Source: Panonychus citri
Lineage: Eukaryota; Arthropoda; Arachnida; Trombidiformes; Tetranychidae
DNA length: 64,000 nucleotides
Reading direction: 5' to 3'
Assembly (NCBI RefSeq): GCF_014898815.1
Contig: NW_026515540.1
Location: 372,001-436,000 of the forward strand
The notes below the pieces were generated by a model. That model was not told the DNA's origin and did not search any database. It saw only the letters and a program-made list of their open reading frames with translations. The first letter of the stretch is position 1, and every line of letters begins with the position of its first letter. The translations under genes were made by a program, and so were the position numbers. Below, piece after piece: positions 1 to 10,562 of this stretch.

Positions 1-617
1 TCACATCAATACAATAACTTAAATTCATTAAAATCCAATCTTCTTACTCCTTTTAGATCAACTAATCAACATCAACAACAATAAGATTTACAAAAAAAAA
101 GACCAAGAAAAAAAACTTTCTCATGTTAATCAATTTTTACAATTTAAATTATAATCTAAATGATTATTGCATAAACTGCAATTAATTATTATCGATATCA
201 TTTAACTTACTATTCTCACTATCTCATCGGCAAATTCAATTTTCTATTAATTATATTACTCAACCCTCTTCATCTTTCTCTTTCTCTCCATCTTTCTCTC
301 CATCCTCATCTTCTATTTCATCTTCATCTCAATCTCAATCCTAATCTTAATCTTCTCCATCATTCTCATTCTCATCCTCATCATCACCAATACCGAGATT
401 AATAATCATCTTTAATCTCAATCAACAAAACAATTGTTACCTTTATATTCAAATCAACCCATTGGTATATCAACTTATCATCATTATCAATGATAATTCA
501 CGTTTCAGTTTCACATTCAAATTCAAATTCAAATTCACATTTACATTTACATTTAGATTTAGATCAAGATTAACCACAAGATTCAAATCAATCGGTATTC
601 AGTTTAAACTACTAATA
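1..617. repeat. Left arm of a 617 bp perfect inverted repeat
   Basis: Each base I compared pairs with the reverse complement of 1830-2446 under the fixed rule that the two positions sum to 2447. I compared five long blocks spread along the arm and found no mismatch or indel. Pairing stops at 618. The arm begins at the first base of the window, so it may continue to the left. It contains CT-rich runs and AT-rich DNA and no recognisable gene. Confidence 0.95.
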
Positions 618-1829
618 ACCAAACGATGAATTAAATAGTAAATCTATGATTTTCAATATATAATAATAATACAAACTATCATTCACACACTATAACACTC
701 ATGAAAAATTTCTTTCGATTCATTCAAATTCTAAATGTAGATTAAATCACAATTATAGTTAGAAGAAAATCAAATTCTTAATCTTAAGCTTAATCATCAA
801 TTAACTAGTAGAGTAACTAAGCTAATTCTAACTTATCTTTAACTCTAAAAGTCGATTTCTGACCTTAGAAGCTCAAATTCCAATTGGCTTTCATGGTCAT
901 CTTTCCATGAATATCATTTATGACCTCATCACCGAAACTCGACTAACTAAAGTCCTGAAGTTCTGATATTAGCTGAGTAATTAAAAGAAAAGAAAAAAAA
1001 GTAACCAAATTATTCGATTAATTCTAACCATCAATTAGAAGAGATTTAACTAATTTCATTTAATTAGAATCGAAATTAATTAGAAAAATACATCGAACGA
1101 ACAAAAATAGAATAATAGTAATTCGGAATCAATTATCTTCTAATTATTATCTTTTGTCATCTAATGTAACTAAAAATATTTAATCTCGTTTCTCATCATG
1201 CTAATCAGTTGATGATGATGCTGATTACCCACTCATGATACTAGAATAACCTATAAGAGAAATGAAAATTGCACCTTCCAGAATCATAATCTACCATGTA
1301 AATCAGTTAATTCACAATTTTCACCATGAATTTATTTTCCTCTAGACTAAATATGCATTCAACTTGTTGCAAATTACAATTGTCGTTTGCCAAGAAAAAT
1401 ATTGTAACCATAGATTAACTTGTTGATTTCTGTGTTATAATCTGGATGATTATTCTGCTTATAATCCAGGCTTAATCTCTTGTTTATCATCATTATCATC
1501 ATCTTGTTATCATTAAACCATAAATGCTGTTTTTTCCCATGGTTATGATTAACATACAGAATTAAATGTCAGCGAATTGCTTCCTTGTCGTTGATCAATG
1601 TTAATCTATGGGAATGAAATAATTAACAGACAAATTAGCGAATAGAAAAGACAATTAAGAGATAATTGATTCTGTATTATTGTTCTGGTGTTTATTTCTT
1701 GTTGGTTTGAATTATTATTAATAGTTTTCGATTCATAAGATTGATGTCGAAGGAATTGTAGAAATCGCAAAGTTTTCATCTAATTGTAATTAAAATTTAT
1801 TAGTTGCGTTACGAGAATTAAATACCGAA
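618..1829. other. Spacer between the inverted-repeat arms, no gene seen
   Basis: This is 1,212 bp of AT-rich DNA without a long open frame, tRNA, transposase or microsatellite that I can recognise. It is not palindromic itself: the bases just inside each arm do not pair. Confidence 0.7.
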
Positions 1830-2446
1830 TATTAGTAGTTTAAACTGAATACCGATTGATTTGAATCTTGTGGTTAATCTTGATCTAAATCTAAATGTAA
1901 ATGTAAATGTGAATTTGAATTTGAATTTGAATGTGAAACTGAAACGTGAATTATCATTGATAATGATGATAAGTTGATATACCAATGGGTTGATTTGAAT
2001 ATAAAGGTAACAATTGTTTTGTTGATTGAGATTAAAGATGATTATTAATCTCGGTATTGGTGATGATGAGGATGAGAATGAGAATGATGGAGAAGATTAA
2101 GATTAGGATTGAGATTGAGATGAAGATGAAATAGAAGATGAGGATGGAGAGAAAGATGGAGAGAAAGAGAAAGATGAAGAGGGTTGAGTAATATAATTAA
2201 TAGAAAATTGAATTTGCCGATGAGATAGTGAGAATAGTAAGTTAAATGATATCGATAATAATTAATTGCAGTTTATGCAATAATCATTTAGATTATAATT
2301 TAAATTGTAAAAATTGATTAACATGAGAAAGTTTTTTTTCTTGGTCTTTTTTTTTGTAAATCTTATTGTTGTTGATGTTGATTAGTTGATCTAAAAGGAG
2401 TAAGAAGATTGGATTTTAATGAATTTAAGTTATTGTATTGATGTGA
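1830..2446. repeat. Right arm of the 617 bp inverted repeat
   Basis: Reverse complement of 1-617 with no difference found. The sequence beyond 2446 becomes a different GA-rich tract. Open frames crossing 2363-2677 are low-complexity (His/Leu/Tyr-rich) readings of GA repeats and are not taken as genes. Confidence 0.95.
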
Positions 2447-2821
2447 TTGAAATAAATTGTCGGAATTGATGAGATGATGAATGAGAATTTTAGAGAGATG
2501 AAGATAAGGAAAGAGAAGGCGAAGGCGAAGGCGAAGGAGGCGATGACAGAGATAAAGATAAAGGTGATGAAGATAATGAAAATGATGAAGATGATGAGAT
2601 AAATGATATTGATAATAATAGTAATAAACAATAATATCAAATTCTGATAAATTATAAGTTATATTTGTGATTATCAAAATGAAAATCAGAAGAAGAAGAT
2701 GATGATGATGATGATACTCTGATTTTATTAGACGAGAAAAAGGTTATCGTGCTTTACATAGTAACATGACGATAAGGAGGAGTAGTGGGTGGAGAGGGAT
2801 GATGAGTTTGGAGAAAAAGAT

Positions 2822-2864
<43 letters not shown>

Positions 2865-5432
2865 AAAGAGAGAAAGAAAGAGAGAGATGAAAATGAGAGA
2901 AAAAAAAGTGCAACAGTTGAAGATGAAAATGATTGGGATCATTTCTTCAGATTCCGAGTTAACCTGGAAATCATATAGTGATTATATAGGTAGAAATGAG
3001 AAGATGATCTTCAGGTCAAATCTTTCATCACCATCTTTTTATCATCGTCATCATTTTCTTATGTTGATAGTGAAGATGAAGGAGAAAAAGAAGAAGATGA
3101 TGATGAGGATGAGAAATGTTGTGATTACCTATTGAAGTAAAGGAAAAGAAATGTTGATGTTAAGGGAAAAAAGTTCTCAGTTGATTGAAGAACTTTTTTC
3201 TTCTTCATCTTCTTGTTTTTCATGCCAGAAAAAGATGATGAGATGATGATGGAAAATTTGAAAGAGGTAAGAGGTAAAACTCACTATTGACACTCCTCAT
3301 CTTCAGCCTCATCTCCATCTTCATCATCGTCTCTTCTTTCATCTTCTCATTTTCCATGATTATGATGATGATAAACAATGAGTATATTCTCTCTCTTTTC
3401 TTCTTTTCTTCTTCTTAATCTTCTCACCTTCGCACCTTCTCATCATCTCATCTTCTCGTTTTCTTTTCTTACTCATCATAATTTGCATCTTTTCTTTCCT
3501 ATAACATTAGTTTATCTTCATAACTGATTCACTTTTGTAAAGGTGAATAAGAGGGAGGAGCGAATTGAACATCATCAGCATCATTATCATCATTATAATC
3601 GTTTAATGAAACAATTAACAAGATGATTTAATAGATGTTCGATTGTTGATCATCATCATCATCCCGTTAATTTTTAGTAATAATAGTTGACAGTTGAAGA
3701 AAGAGAAACATTTTCATGGTTTATGCTTTTTCTTTGGCAATTTATTAATTCGATTGAGTTTCAATGGAATTTATTTCGTTGGCACTTTATCATTGATCTG
3801 TAATAGAAGAAACATTTTCAGGGTCACTGAAAAAAAGAAAAAAGAACAAGAGAGAGAGAGAGAGAGAGAGATAGTATCATATTGTGTATCATTTCTTATT
3901 GTAGTAAAAGCGTCAAGAAAAGGAGGATGAGTCGAGTGGGAGTGAGAAGATAAAGTGGAATAAGAGGAAGAGGATGAAGATGAAGATGAAAATGAAGATG
4001 AGCGAGAATGATGATGATGGTCAACATACTAGAATATTGATTCGCTTCAATTGGAGTCGGAAAAATTGTCTACTAATTGAGTTTGTTTTTAATCATAATT
4101 AGTTTTGTTCGAGTTAATTATGTCTATGTAATAATAATACCAGCGGTCTTTTGATCTCTGAGCCTTTTGGCCTTTGGTCACTTTTCGTCGTTAATATAAA
4201 ACGAAAAGTATGATTTATGAATCGCTCGAAAAAAAAGATGACCTTCTCGGTCTTAATCTTGTTGTTGGCGGAAAATCGGGAAATGACCCGAAAACAATTA
4301 ACTGTAACTAATATACTCGATTAATGTTACATATCCGGTTACTCAGTTTCTTTCCTCTTTCCTCTCTCTCTCTCTCTCTCTCTCTTACTCTCTGTCTTTC
4401 TTTCTGTCTTTCATCTAAATTCTTACTCTCATTCTAATCTTAATCTCAATCTGTATCTTTATCTTTATCTTTGAATTTCGGTTACTTTCATCAGTTTGTC
4501 ATCTTCGCCACCTTCTTATTGTAAACATCCATTCAACTCTTATCATCCTTATCTTCCTTATCATCATCATCATTTTCATCTCCATCAATGAAAATACAAA
4601 TATTTTGACAACTTGTACCGTTAGTTAAACAAACAAATAACGTGGTCAAGATATTTGGTTAGTTCATTGTGATTGTTAAACTGATCATTTAAATCACCTA
4701 ATTATCTCAATCAATACTTGTAATCATTGCTACAATTATGAAATTTAAATGATCATTACAAGTACAACAACATCAACAACAATAGACTATTGATAAAATT
4801 GTCACATCAATGTCCAGACAATTCAGTCGAGTTCAATTGAGTTTTAATTATTATAATTATGAAACAGTGAGAATATAAATTTCATGATGATGAAAGTTAA
4901 TTATAATAATTAAATGAGTCTTTTGATGATCTACATGATTTCATGATAACAATCAAAAGACTCAATCAATATCCAAATCTTATCATAAGAAAAAAAGAAA
5001 AAAGCAAAAACTTATGAATGGAAATGAAGAGAAAAAAAAACAAGACGAAAATCGTAAATCGAGATAACGTGATCGAAGAGGAAAAGGAAATACGATTGAA
5101 TAGACGAAAATCAAGACGAAGGCGAAGATCAAGAGCGAATATTAAAAGAAGATGAAGATGAAGATGATGATGATCTCGAATATTAGAAGAAGGAAGAAGA
5201 AGGCGAAAAGGGAGAAAAATTAAAAGATATTTTTGTAGAGGTTGAGGTTTAGTTCCGTTGGAATCATAGATGAAAATAAAACAAGAAAAAGAAAAGGAAA
5301 AAGCGAACGAAAAATAAAGATGATTTTACAAAGAAAGACGAAAAAGAGAAAGAGAGAGAGAGAGAGAAACTATATCATCATCTTGATCCTCATCTTCATC
5401 TTAATCATCATCATCGCATACACAGTGTTCAT
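2447..5432. other. Purine/pyrimidine-skewed low-complexity region, no gene supported
   Basis: The region is dominated by GATGAT, GAAGAA, GA and CT runs. Simple repeats include (GA)n at 2825-2858 and 3850-3870 and (CT)n at 4362-4385. Open frames here translate to Arg/Glu, Lys or Ser/Leu runs typical of simple repeats. Two AT-rich hairpins lie at 4844-4913 (16 bp stem) and 4915-4964 (13 bp stem, TGAGTCTTTTGAT against its complement). Confidence 0.7.
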
Positions 5433-5508
5433 CTTTGTTTTTGGGCAACGAGTCATCACAATCAAAGTAATTAGTTCCTTTTGTGGTGACTCGATGCCCA
5501 GAACAAAG
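5433..5508 (+). ncRNA. Candidate pre-miRNA-like hairpin
   Basis: The 5' arm (5433-5461, containing GGGCAACGAGTCATCACAA) pairs with the 3' arm (5481-5508, containing TTGTGGTGACTCGATGCCCA). About 25 pairs form over 28-29 nt, with a one-base bulge, one clear internal mismatch and one G-U type pair around a loop of about 19 nt. The arms are less AT-rich than their surroundings and are not simple repeat, which makes a chance stem less likely. I do not recognise the mature sequence as a known miRNA family. The strand is assigned provisionally because a hairpin reads on both strands. Confidence 0.5.
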
Positions 5509-7281
5509 GCCAACTCTGTAAATCGCATGATGACAATGATGATTAAGATGAGCAACAAAATCAACGGAACCTCAGCCTCTCCTTTTCCTTCATACTTCGA
5601 ATTTATCATCATTAACAGTCTCCATCATCTCTTCAAGTTCATTCTCGTTATTCTTTTGTCGTACAACTTTTGGCATAAATTCACCTTTCGAACTAATTAA
5701 TTTTTTCCATCCTATTATCCACCAACCGAATCAACATCAGATTAATAATTCCACCAATCAAACTAACCAAGTCTCAAAGAAACAGTTTTGATTGATTGTC
5801 TATTCTAATTCAAGCTAATTGTTCACAAGTAAACTATTCTTATCCAAAAAAGAATTGAGTTAATTCAATTCGTTACAACGATTGCAACGTCATCTCAAGA
5901 ATCAAAGAGAAACCAATTAACTAAAAACTGAAAACTTCTCTAATTGAAAAAGAGATGGCGCTGAAAAGAGACTCAAATGAAAGAGAAAACGATTCTCTTT
6001 CTTTTTTTCTTTCGTTTTCGTTGAACAAGTAGCTCCATCTCTTAGATAATTAAGCAACTTTTCGTAATTACGGTTAATCAGAAAGAATGAAAATTAATCT
6101 GATTAATGATTCGTAAATTGATTAGTGAATAAAATAATATAAATGAGTAAGTTACGAGTTTATTTTTTTATTATTGTTGATAAATTAATATTTTTCTTTT
6201 TATGGAAAGAATAATTGATTAAACTAAGACAATTAATAGATAATATAATGATCTTAGTTGGGTAATTCTTATCGCAACAGTTAACAGGGTAACAATTATA
6301 TATATAAATGATTCATTTTGATTGTTTAAAGCAACATTTCCAGCAAAAATCAAGAAAACATCAAATTGTAATAAACTTATAGTTGATTAACCATAATTAT
6401 TATAACATATAAGCTGCTGTTTTTTGTTGATTCCGTTAGCTTATTATTATTATTGGTGAAATATATTATATATCCAGCTGATTATCGATGAACATTTAGT
6501 TTTCATTCCGATAAAATTTAGAACTGTGACAATTAGATTATGAAAATTTCTATTAACAGGAATTATCTCTCTTTGTAAAATGAATTGATATTGCGACGGG
6601 AATCGTGATAATTACGAGCTTGCGAACCATTGTTACCAATATCTATTGTTACGAGAATGAAGGGGAATAATTTTTTAATTATATAATTAAATATATAGAG
6701 ATTTATATATATACAGAGGTGATTTCACTTAGAGCGGTTTCACTTAGAGCATATTTCAGCGCCCTCTACATAACCAAAAAGGTTAATTTCTTATAAAAAA
6801 AGTGAACTAATCTCTCTAGTTTATACAAGCCTAATTACACTAATCCGCTAGGGGGACATACTGAAAACTGATATGCTCTAAGTGAAATCACCTCTGTATT
6901 AGTATGTGTATTAGAATAAATCAATGACGAGATTTGGATAATGATTATAATGTTTTTCTGACCCTGTGCATGTTAATATATTTTCATGACGAGTATTAGA
7001 CGATTAGTTTATCTTTTTCAATAAATGTTATATTTATAATAATATCGATTTTGATGAAAGGTTCAAATGGTTGGCTTGGTTAGTTTTAGTTGTTAGTTTT
7101 GATTATTAGTTGATTTTGTTGGCTTTAAAGGCAATGATTTGTTAATTGTAGTTCGAGGAGTTAATGTTTGTTAGTGAGTGAGAGAGACAGGGAGAGGAAG
7201 AGAGAGATAGAGAGAGAGAGAGAGAGAAGGGTAAACAAGTTGTTAATGGTGTTAAATTATATCATCAAATTGTAAGAAAAT
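5509..7281. other. Non-coding stretch 3' of the C/EBP gene
   Basis: AT-rich DNA with a MITE at 6712-6898 and a GA tract at about 7180-7227. The part next to 7281 should include the 3' UTR of the minus-strand C/EBP gene. I did not find a convincing minus-strand AATAAA close to its stop codon. Confidence 0.5.
6712..6898. mobile_element. Mariner/Tc1-type MITE flanked by TA
   Basis: The left end reads TA-CAGAGGTGATTTCACTTA and the right end carries its exact reverse complement ending in TA. The terminal inverted repeats are 22 bp (6714-6735 and 6875-6896) plus the flanking TA duplication. The TTTCACTTAGAGC block is repeated just inside the left end (about 6738-6750), giving a subterminal copy. 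There is no coding capacity in about 183 bp. Near-perfect TIRs suggest recent activity. Confidence 0.85.
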
Positions 7282-8733
7282 TTAACGATGATGACGAGCA
7301 AGAATACCAGCATTGGTCAAGGGTAAGAGAGCGGCGAATCGGTTTTCATCATTTCGTTCTGGAAACCTACCTAACATCGTTATTTCCTGAGACATTTCGA
7401 TGGCTAATAAATGTTCCAAATGTTCTAATCGACGAGGATCTTCTCGGTGGTACCTTGAGACTAGTAAACGTAGAACGGTAACTTCTTTTGACATTTCGTC
7501 GATTCGAGCATGAAGTTTAGAATTTTCTTCTTCCAATTGGTTCATTCGATCAATAGTTTGAATAAATTTTACTTTCGATTTTGACCTTGATTTTCGTACA
7601 GCAATGTTATTCCTTTCTCGACGTAATCGATACTCTTCACTTGCTTTATCTAAAGATGCTTTACCTAATGAAGATGATGATTTGTGACTCTCTGAGTTGG
7701 TTGATGATTTACTTGGTGTAGGTGATACATTATCCATTCTGTAAGAGATGTGACGATGTGAATCACTAGGTATTAACGAAGGTGGTGATTTGGTGAAACG
7801 TTTATTCATTTTTCTATTTTTCTCATATGGAAAGGGTTCAGAGTTACTATTATCTGCTCGAGTTCGAATTCCATTGGAATCATTGTAAACTGATTCAGAA
7901 GAAAATGAATCTTTTGAGTGGCCAACATTTTCGGTGATTACACTTGCAGGAGAAGGAGGTAGTGATTGAGCAGAAGATGTTGGTGAGAATGGAAAATTGA
8001 ATTGATAATTTTTCCGAGGAGATTGATCGAAAGGTGAAACCGATGGAGATGAAATTGTACAATGAGGATTAAGGGTAACATTATTGGTGTGATGATGGTG
8101 ATCCTTATTCTGTTCAGGGTGTAAATGTAAATGATTGTGAATTGAATGATGATATTGAGCCACAGAATTTTGAGATAACTCTGAATCTTGTTTAGAGTGA
8201 CGATGTTGTTCTGAGTGTTTGTGACGATGTTGAGAATAATTTTGACGACGGGTTAAGTTACTTTCTTGAGAATGATGGTGAAAAAGAGATGGCGGTAAAA
8301 TGGATGATGAGAATAATGTTCCAATTTGATTATCATTTACTTGTAACGATGAACGTTGTGAATTGGTAACATCGGAGGTTTGAGTTGAAATGATAACTGA
8401 ATCATTACTTGTTGAATCACTTGGAACGATACTCTGATTATCAAGAAGGGAACAATTTATTTTAGCACCAAGTGTAGCATCGATCGGTGAATCTTGTTGC
8501 TGTGAGATATCAGGATTAACCTTCAATTGTCTCCGATTTTCCTCATGAGGTAGAATAACTTGCTCAGAATCGGAAGAATAGAGGCCATTTATATCTAACC
8601 TTTGACAATCATTTCTAACAATCACTGAGGGTGGTGAAGAAACTGAGGGCGAAGAGGGTGGAGATGAACACGAAGAGGATGTTGAGTGTTTAAGGGCATC
8701 AACAGCACGAAATTTCTTGTTGATTGGAGCCAT
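7282..8733 (-). CDS. C/EBP: CCAAT/enhancer-binding protein (C/EBP) bZIP transcription factor
   Basis: This is a single-exon gene of 483 aa. The C-terminal basic region at about residues 365-386 contains EEYRLRRERNNIAVRKSRSK, the C/EBP signature including the invariant NNIAVRKSR. It is followed by a leucine zipper to about residue 430 with regularly spaced hydrophobic residues. C/EBP proteins dimerise through the zipper and bind palindromic RTTGCGYAAY-type sites in the nucleus. The N-terminal three quarters is disordered, rich in Ser, His and Asn, with His-rich patches near 190-215, so it resembles other C/EBPs only in being low-complexity. The start is the ATG at 8731-8733 in a good context (AACA-ATG-GC). 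It is longer than most invertebrate single C/EBPs but intronless like many of them. GA tracts cluster 0.5-1 kb upstream. Confidence 0.94.
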   Translation of the reverse strand: MAPINKKFRAVDALKHSTSSSCSSPPSSPSVSSPPSVIVRNDCQRLDINGLYSSDSEQVILPHEENRRQLKVNPDISQQQDSPIDATLGAKINCSLLDNQSIVPSDSTSNDSVIISTQTSDVTNSQRSSLQVNDNQIGTLFSSSILPPSLFHHHSQESNLTRRQNYSQHRHKHSEQHRHSKQDSELSQNSVAQYHHSIHNHLHLHPEQNKDHHHHTNNVTLNPHCTISSPSVSPFDQSPRKNYQFNFPFSPTSSAQSLPPSPASVITENVGHSKDSFSSESVYNDSNGIRTRADNSNSEPFPYEKNRKMNKRFTKSPPSLIPSDSHRHISYRMDNVSPTPSKSSTNSESHKSSSSLGKASLDKASEEYRLRRERNNIAVRKSRSKSKVKFIQTIDRMNQLEEENSKLHARIDEMSKEVTVLRLLVSRYHREDPRRLEHLEHLLAIEMSQEITMLGRFPERNDENRFAALLPLTNAGILARHHR

Positions 8734-9375
8734 TGTTTTGATTTTATTTCTCTTTCTAATTTATCAAGGTGAGAAGAGAATAATTAATATTTTTCAAGGA
8801 GAAAATTAGCAGATTAATTAGAATAAATTAGTCACTGGTAAATTCGGTTTAGAGAAAAAGTTGTTCTTCTGATTGATTGAAACACTTTTTTAGTCACAAT
8901 TGGACCAGAAAGAAGGGGAAAAATTAAGAACAAGTTGTTATCCCAAAGTAACTGGAGAAAAAAGAGAAAAGAATATTTTTCTTCTCTAATTTTCTTTTTG
9001 TTTTCTTCGTCTAGAAGAAAATTAAATTGATTATTTTACAATTTCAACGAATATCAATTGTTGATGTTGAATAATTACGAAGATAACACGTTGGTAAAAA
9101 AAAACAAGAGACAAAAAGTGTTGATGATGAATCACAAATTTGGTGAAATGATTACAGTCTCCAAAAGAAATAATCAAACAACAATGGCGTCGATAGATAT
9201 TGATGTCGCTTTGAAGTGGTAATGAGATAGAAAGAGAGAGAGAGAGGAAGATAAAACTGGTGCAATAACAAATTGTTGTCTTATTGTGATGTCATGTAAA
9301 TCATATTGAATCAAGTTTACTCATTGGGATCAGACTATTGACTAATACTCAAAGTCTATGGAGTTTGATGAGTAG

Positions 9376-9423
<48 letters not shown>

Positions 9424-9760
9424 CAAGAAGAAAGAGAGATGAAATGAACTGCGAAAGAGAGGATGAAGGCAACACGAGGAGAAAATAACATGATTTCTTC
9501 TACGATGATTTCATAGAGAGAGAAAGAAAGAGAGAGAGAGAGAGGGAATCAAGAAATTAAGCAAGTAGTGTAAAGGAAGTGAACAGCTACCACAGGTAGT
9601 TGAAGAAAGAGGAAGATGAGGGTGGGTAGTGACCTTAGACACGAGGAGCGAGAGAGAGAGAGAGAGAGATTAGGGTGGAATATATTTTGAAATATCAAAG
9701 TGATATTACATCACAGTGAAGAGGGAGAGAGAAATGAAAAAATAGAGGTAAGATATTTAT
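8734..9760 (-). promoter_or_regulatory. Upstream region of C/EBP with clustered GA tracts
   Basis: Several (GA)n runs lie within about 550 bp (near 9230-9245, 9380-9421, 9530-9544, 9651-9669 and 9722-9735). In insects, GA repeats near promoters can bind GAGA-factor-type proteins. A sequence reading TGATGTAAT on the minus strand (9705-9713) resembles the C/EBP-ATF composite element TGATGnAAT. No TATA box or transcription start is assigned. A regulatory role is inference. Confidence 0.3.
9380..9421. repeat. (GA)n microsatellite
   Basis: Uninterrupted AG/GA dinucleotide run of about 42 bp, one of the two longest in the window. The other is at 23882-23924. Confidence 0.95.
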
Positions 9761-10065
9761 ACGAGTTTATTGCGATGTTACCAGTTTGTTGATTGTCGTT
9801 GGAATGTCAATCTTGATTGTGGATTAGAGATTAAAGTTGCACAAATTGTTGAATATCCATGGTAATTGTTTATGTTGTTGCAGTTGATTAACAAAGGGAA
9901 AGTCAGTTTATCATGATGATGATTTGTAGACGATGAAAAAAAATCAGAGTGAATCAATTGTGTCAAACAATCAGAAAAAAAAGAAGAAAAAAAAAAGAAA
10001 GACAAAGAAGTTAATCTTGGAACGAAAATAGAAAGAGAGAAAAAGAGAAAGAGAAATTAAAAATG

Positions 10066-10562
10066 GACCAATGAAAATTTAGACGAATTTTCAACAGGCA
10101 AAGAGAATAGAATATTTTTTTGTTCCACAAGTACAATTTACTATTTTCTATGGTAATAGAGAGAATAATTAAAATTGTTACGTTAAATTGAGATACAATT
10201 TAAATGTTTTTCTTCTGGTTTACACAACTAATTCAACTACGAATGTGAATGAAAAACTAAAAGAAAGAGAGAAATAAAAATTAGAAAGAGAGAAAGAGAA
10301 AAGAAAGAGAAATTAAAATGGACCAATGAAAATTTAGACGAATTTTCAACAGGCAAAGAGAATAGAATATTTTTTTGTTCCACAAGTACAATTTACTATT
10401 TTCTATGGTAATAGAGAGAATAATTAAAATTGTTACGTTAAATTGAGATACAATTTAAATGTTTTTCTTCTGGTTTACACAACTAATTCAACTACGAATG
10501 TGAATGAAAAACTAAAAGAAAGAGAGAAATAAAAATTAGAAAGAGAGAAAGAGAAAAGAAAG
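10066..10562. repeat. Tandem duplication, two copies of a 255 bp unit
   Basis: Copy 1 runs 10066 to about 10307 and copy 2 runs 10321-10562, offset by exactly 255 bp. I saw no difference over about 242 bp of mixed, non-simple sequence (both begin GACCAATGAAAATTTAGACG). GA-rich DNA lies at the junction and probably mediated an unequal exchange or slippage. No gene is carried. Confidence 0.92.

Noticed and set aside
2363..2677. Open frames on the minus strand rich in His, Leu and Tyr
   Set aside because: They are translations of GATGAT/GA simple repeats, overlap each other in two frames and cross the border of the inverted repeat. No domain or codon bias.
2766..3135. Two overlapping plus-strand frames with Arg/Glu runs
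   Set aside because: The Arg/Glu run is a (GA)n microsatellite and the rest has no protein-like pattern.
4844..4964. Two adjacent AT hairpins
   Set aside because: The first is TTAATTATTATAATTA, nearly simple sequence. The second stem is only 13 bp with a 24 nt loop. The evidence is too weak for an RNA gene.
5242..5700. 152-codon plus-strand open frame with a hydrophobic stretch
   Set aside because: Ile/Leu and Lys/Arg runs come from CATCAT and GAAAGA repeats, and it overlaps the hairpin at 5433-5508. It lacks any recognisable domain.
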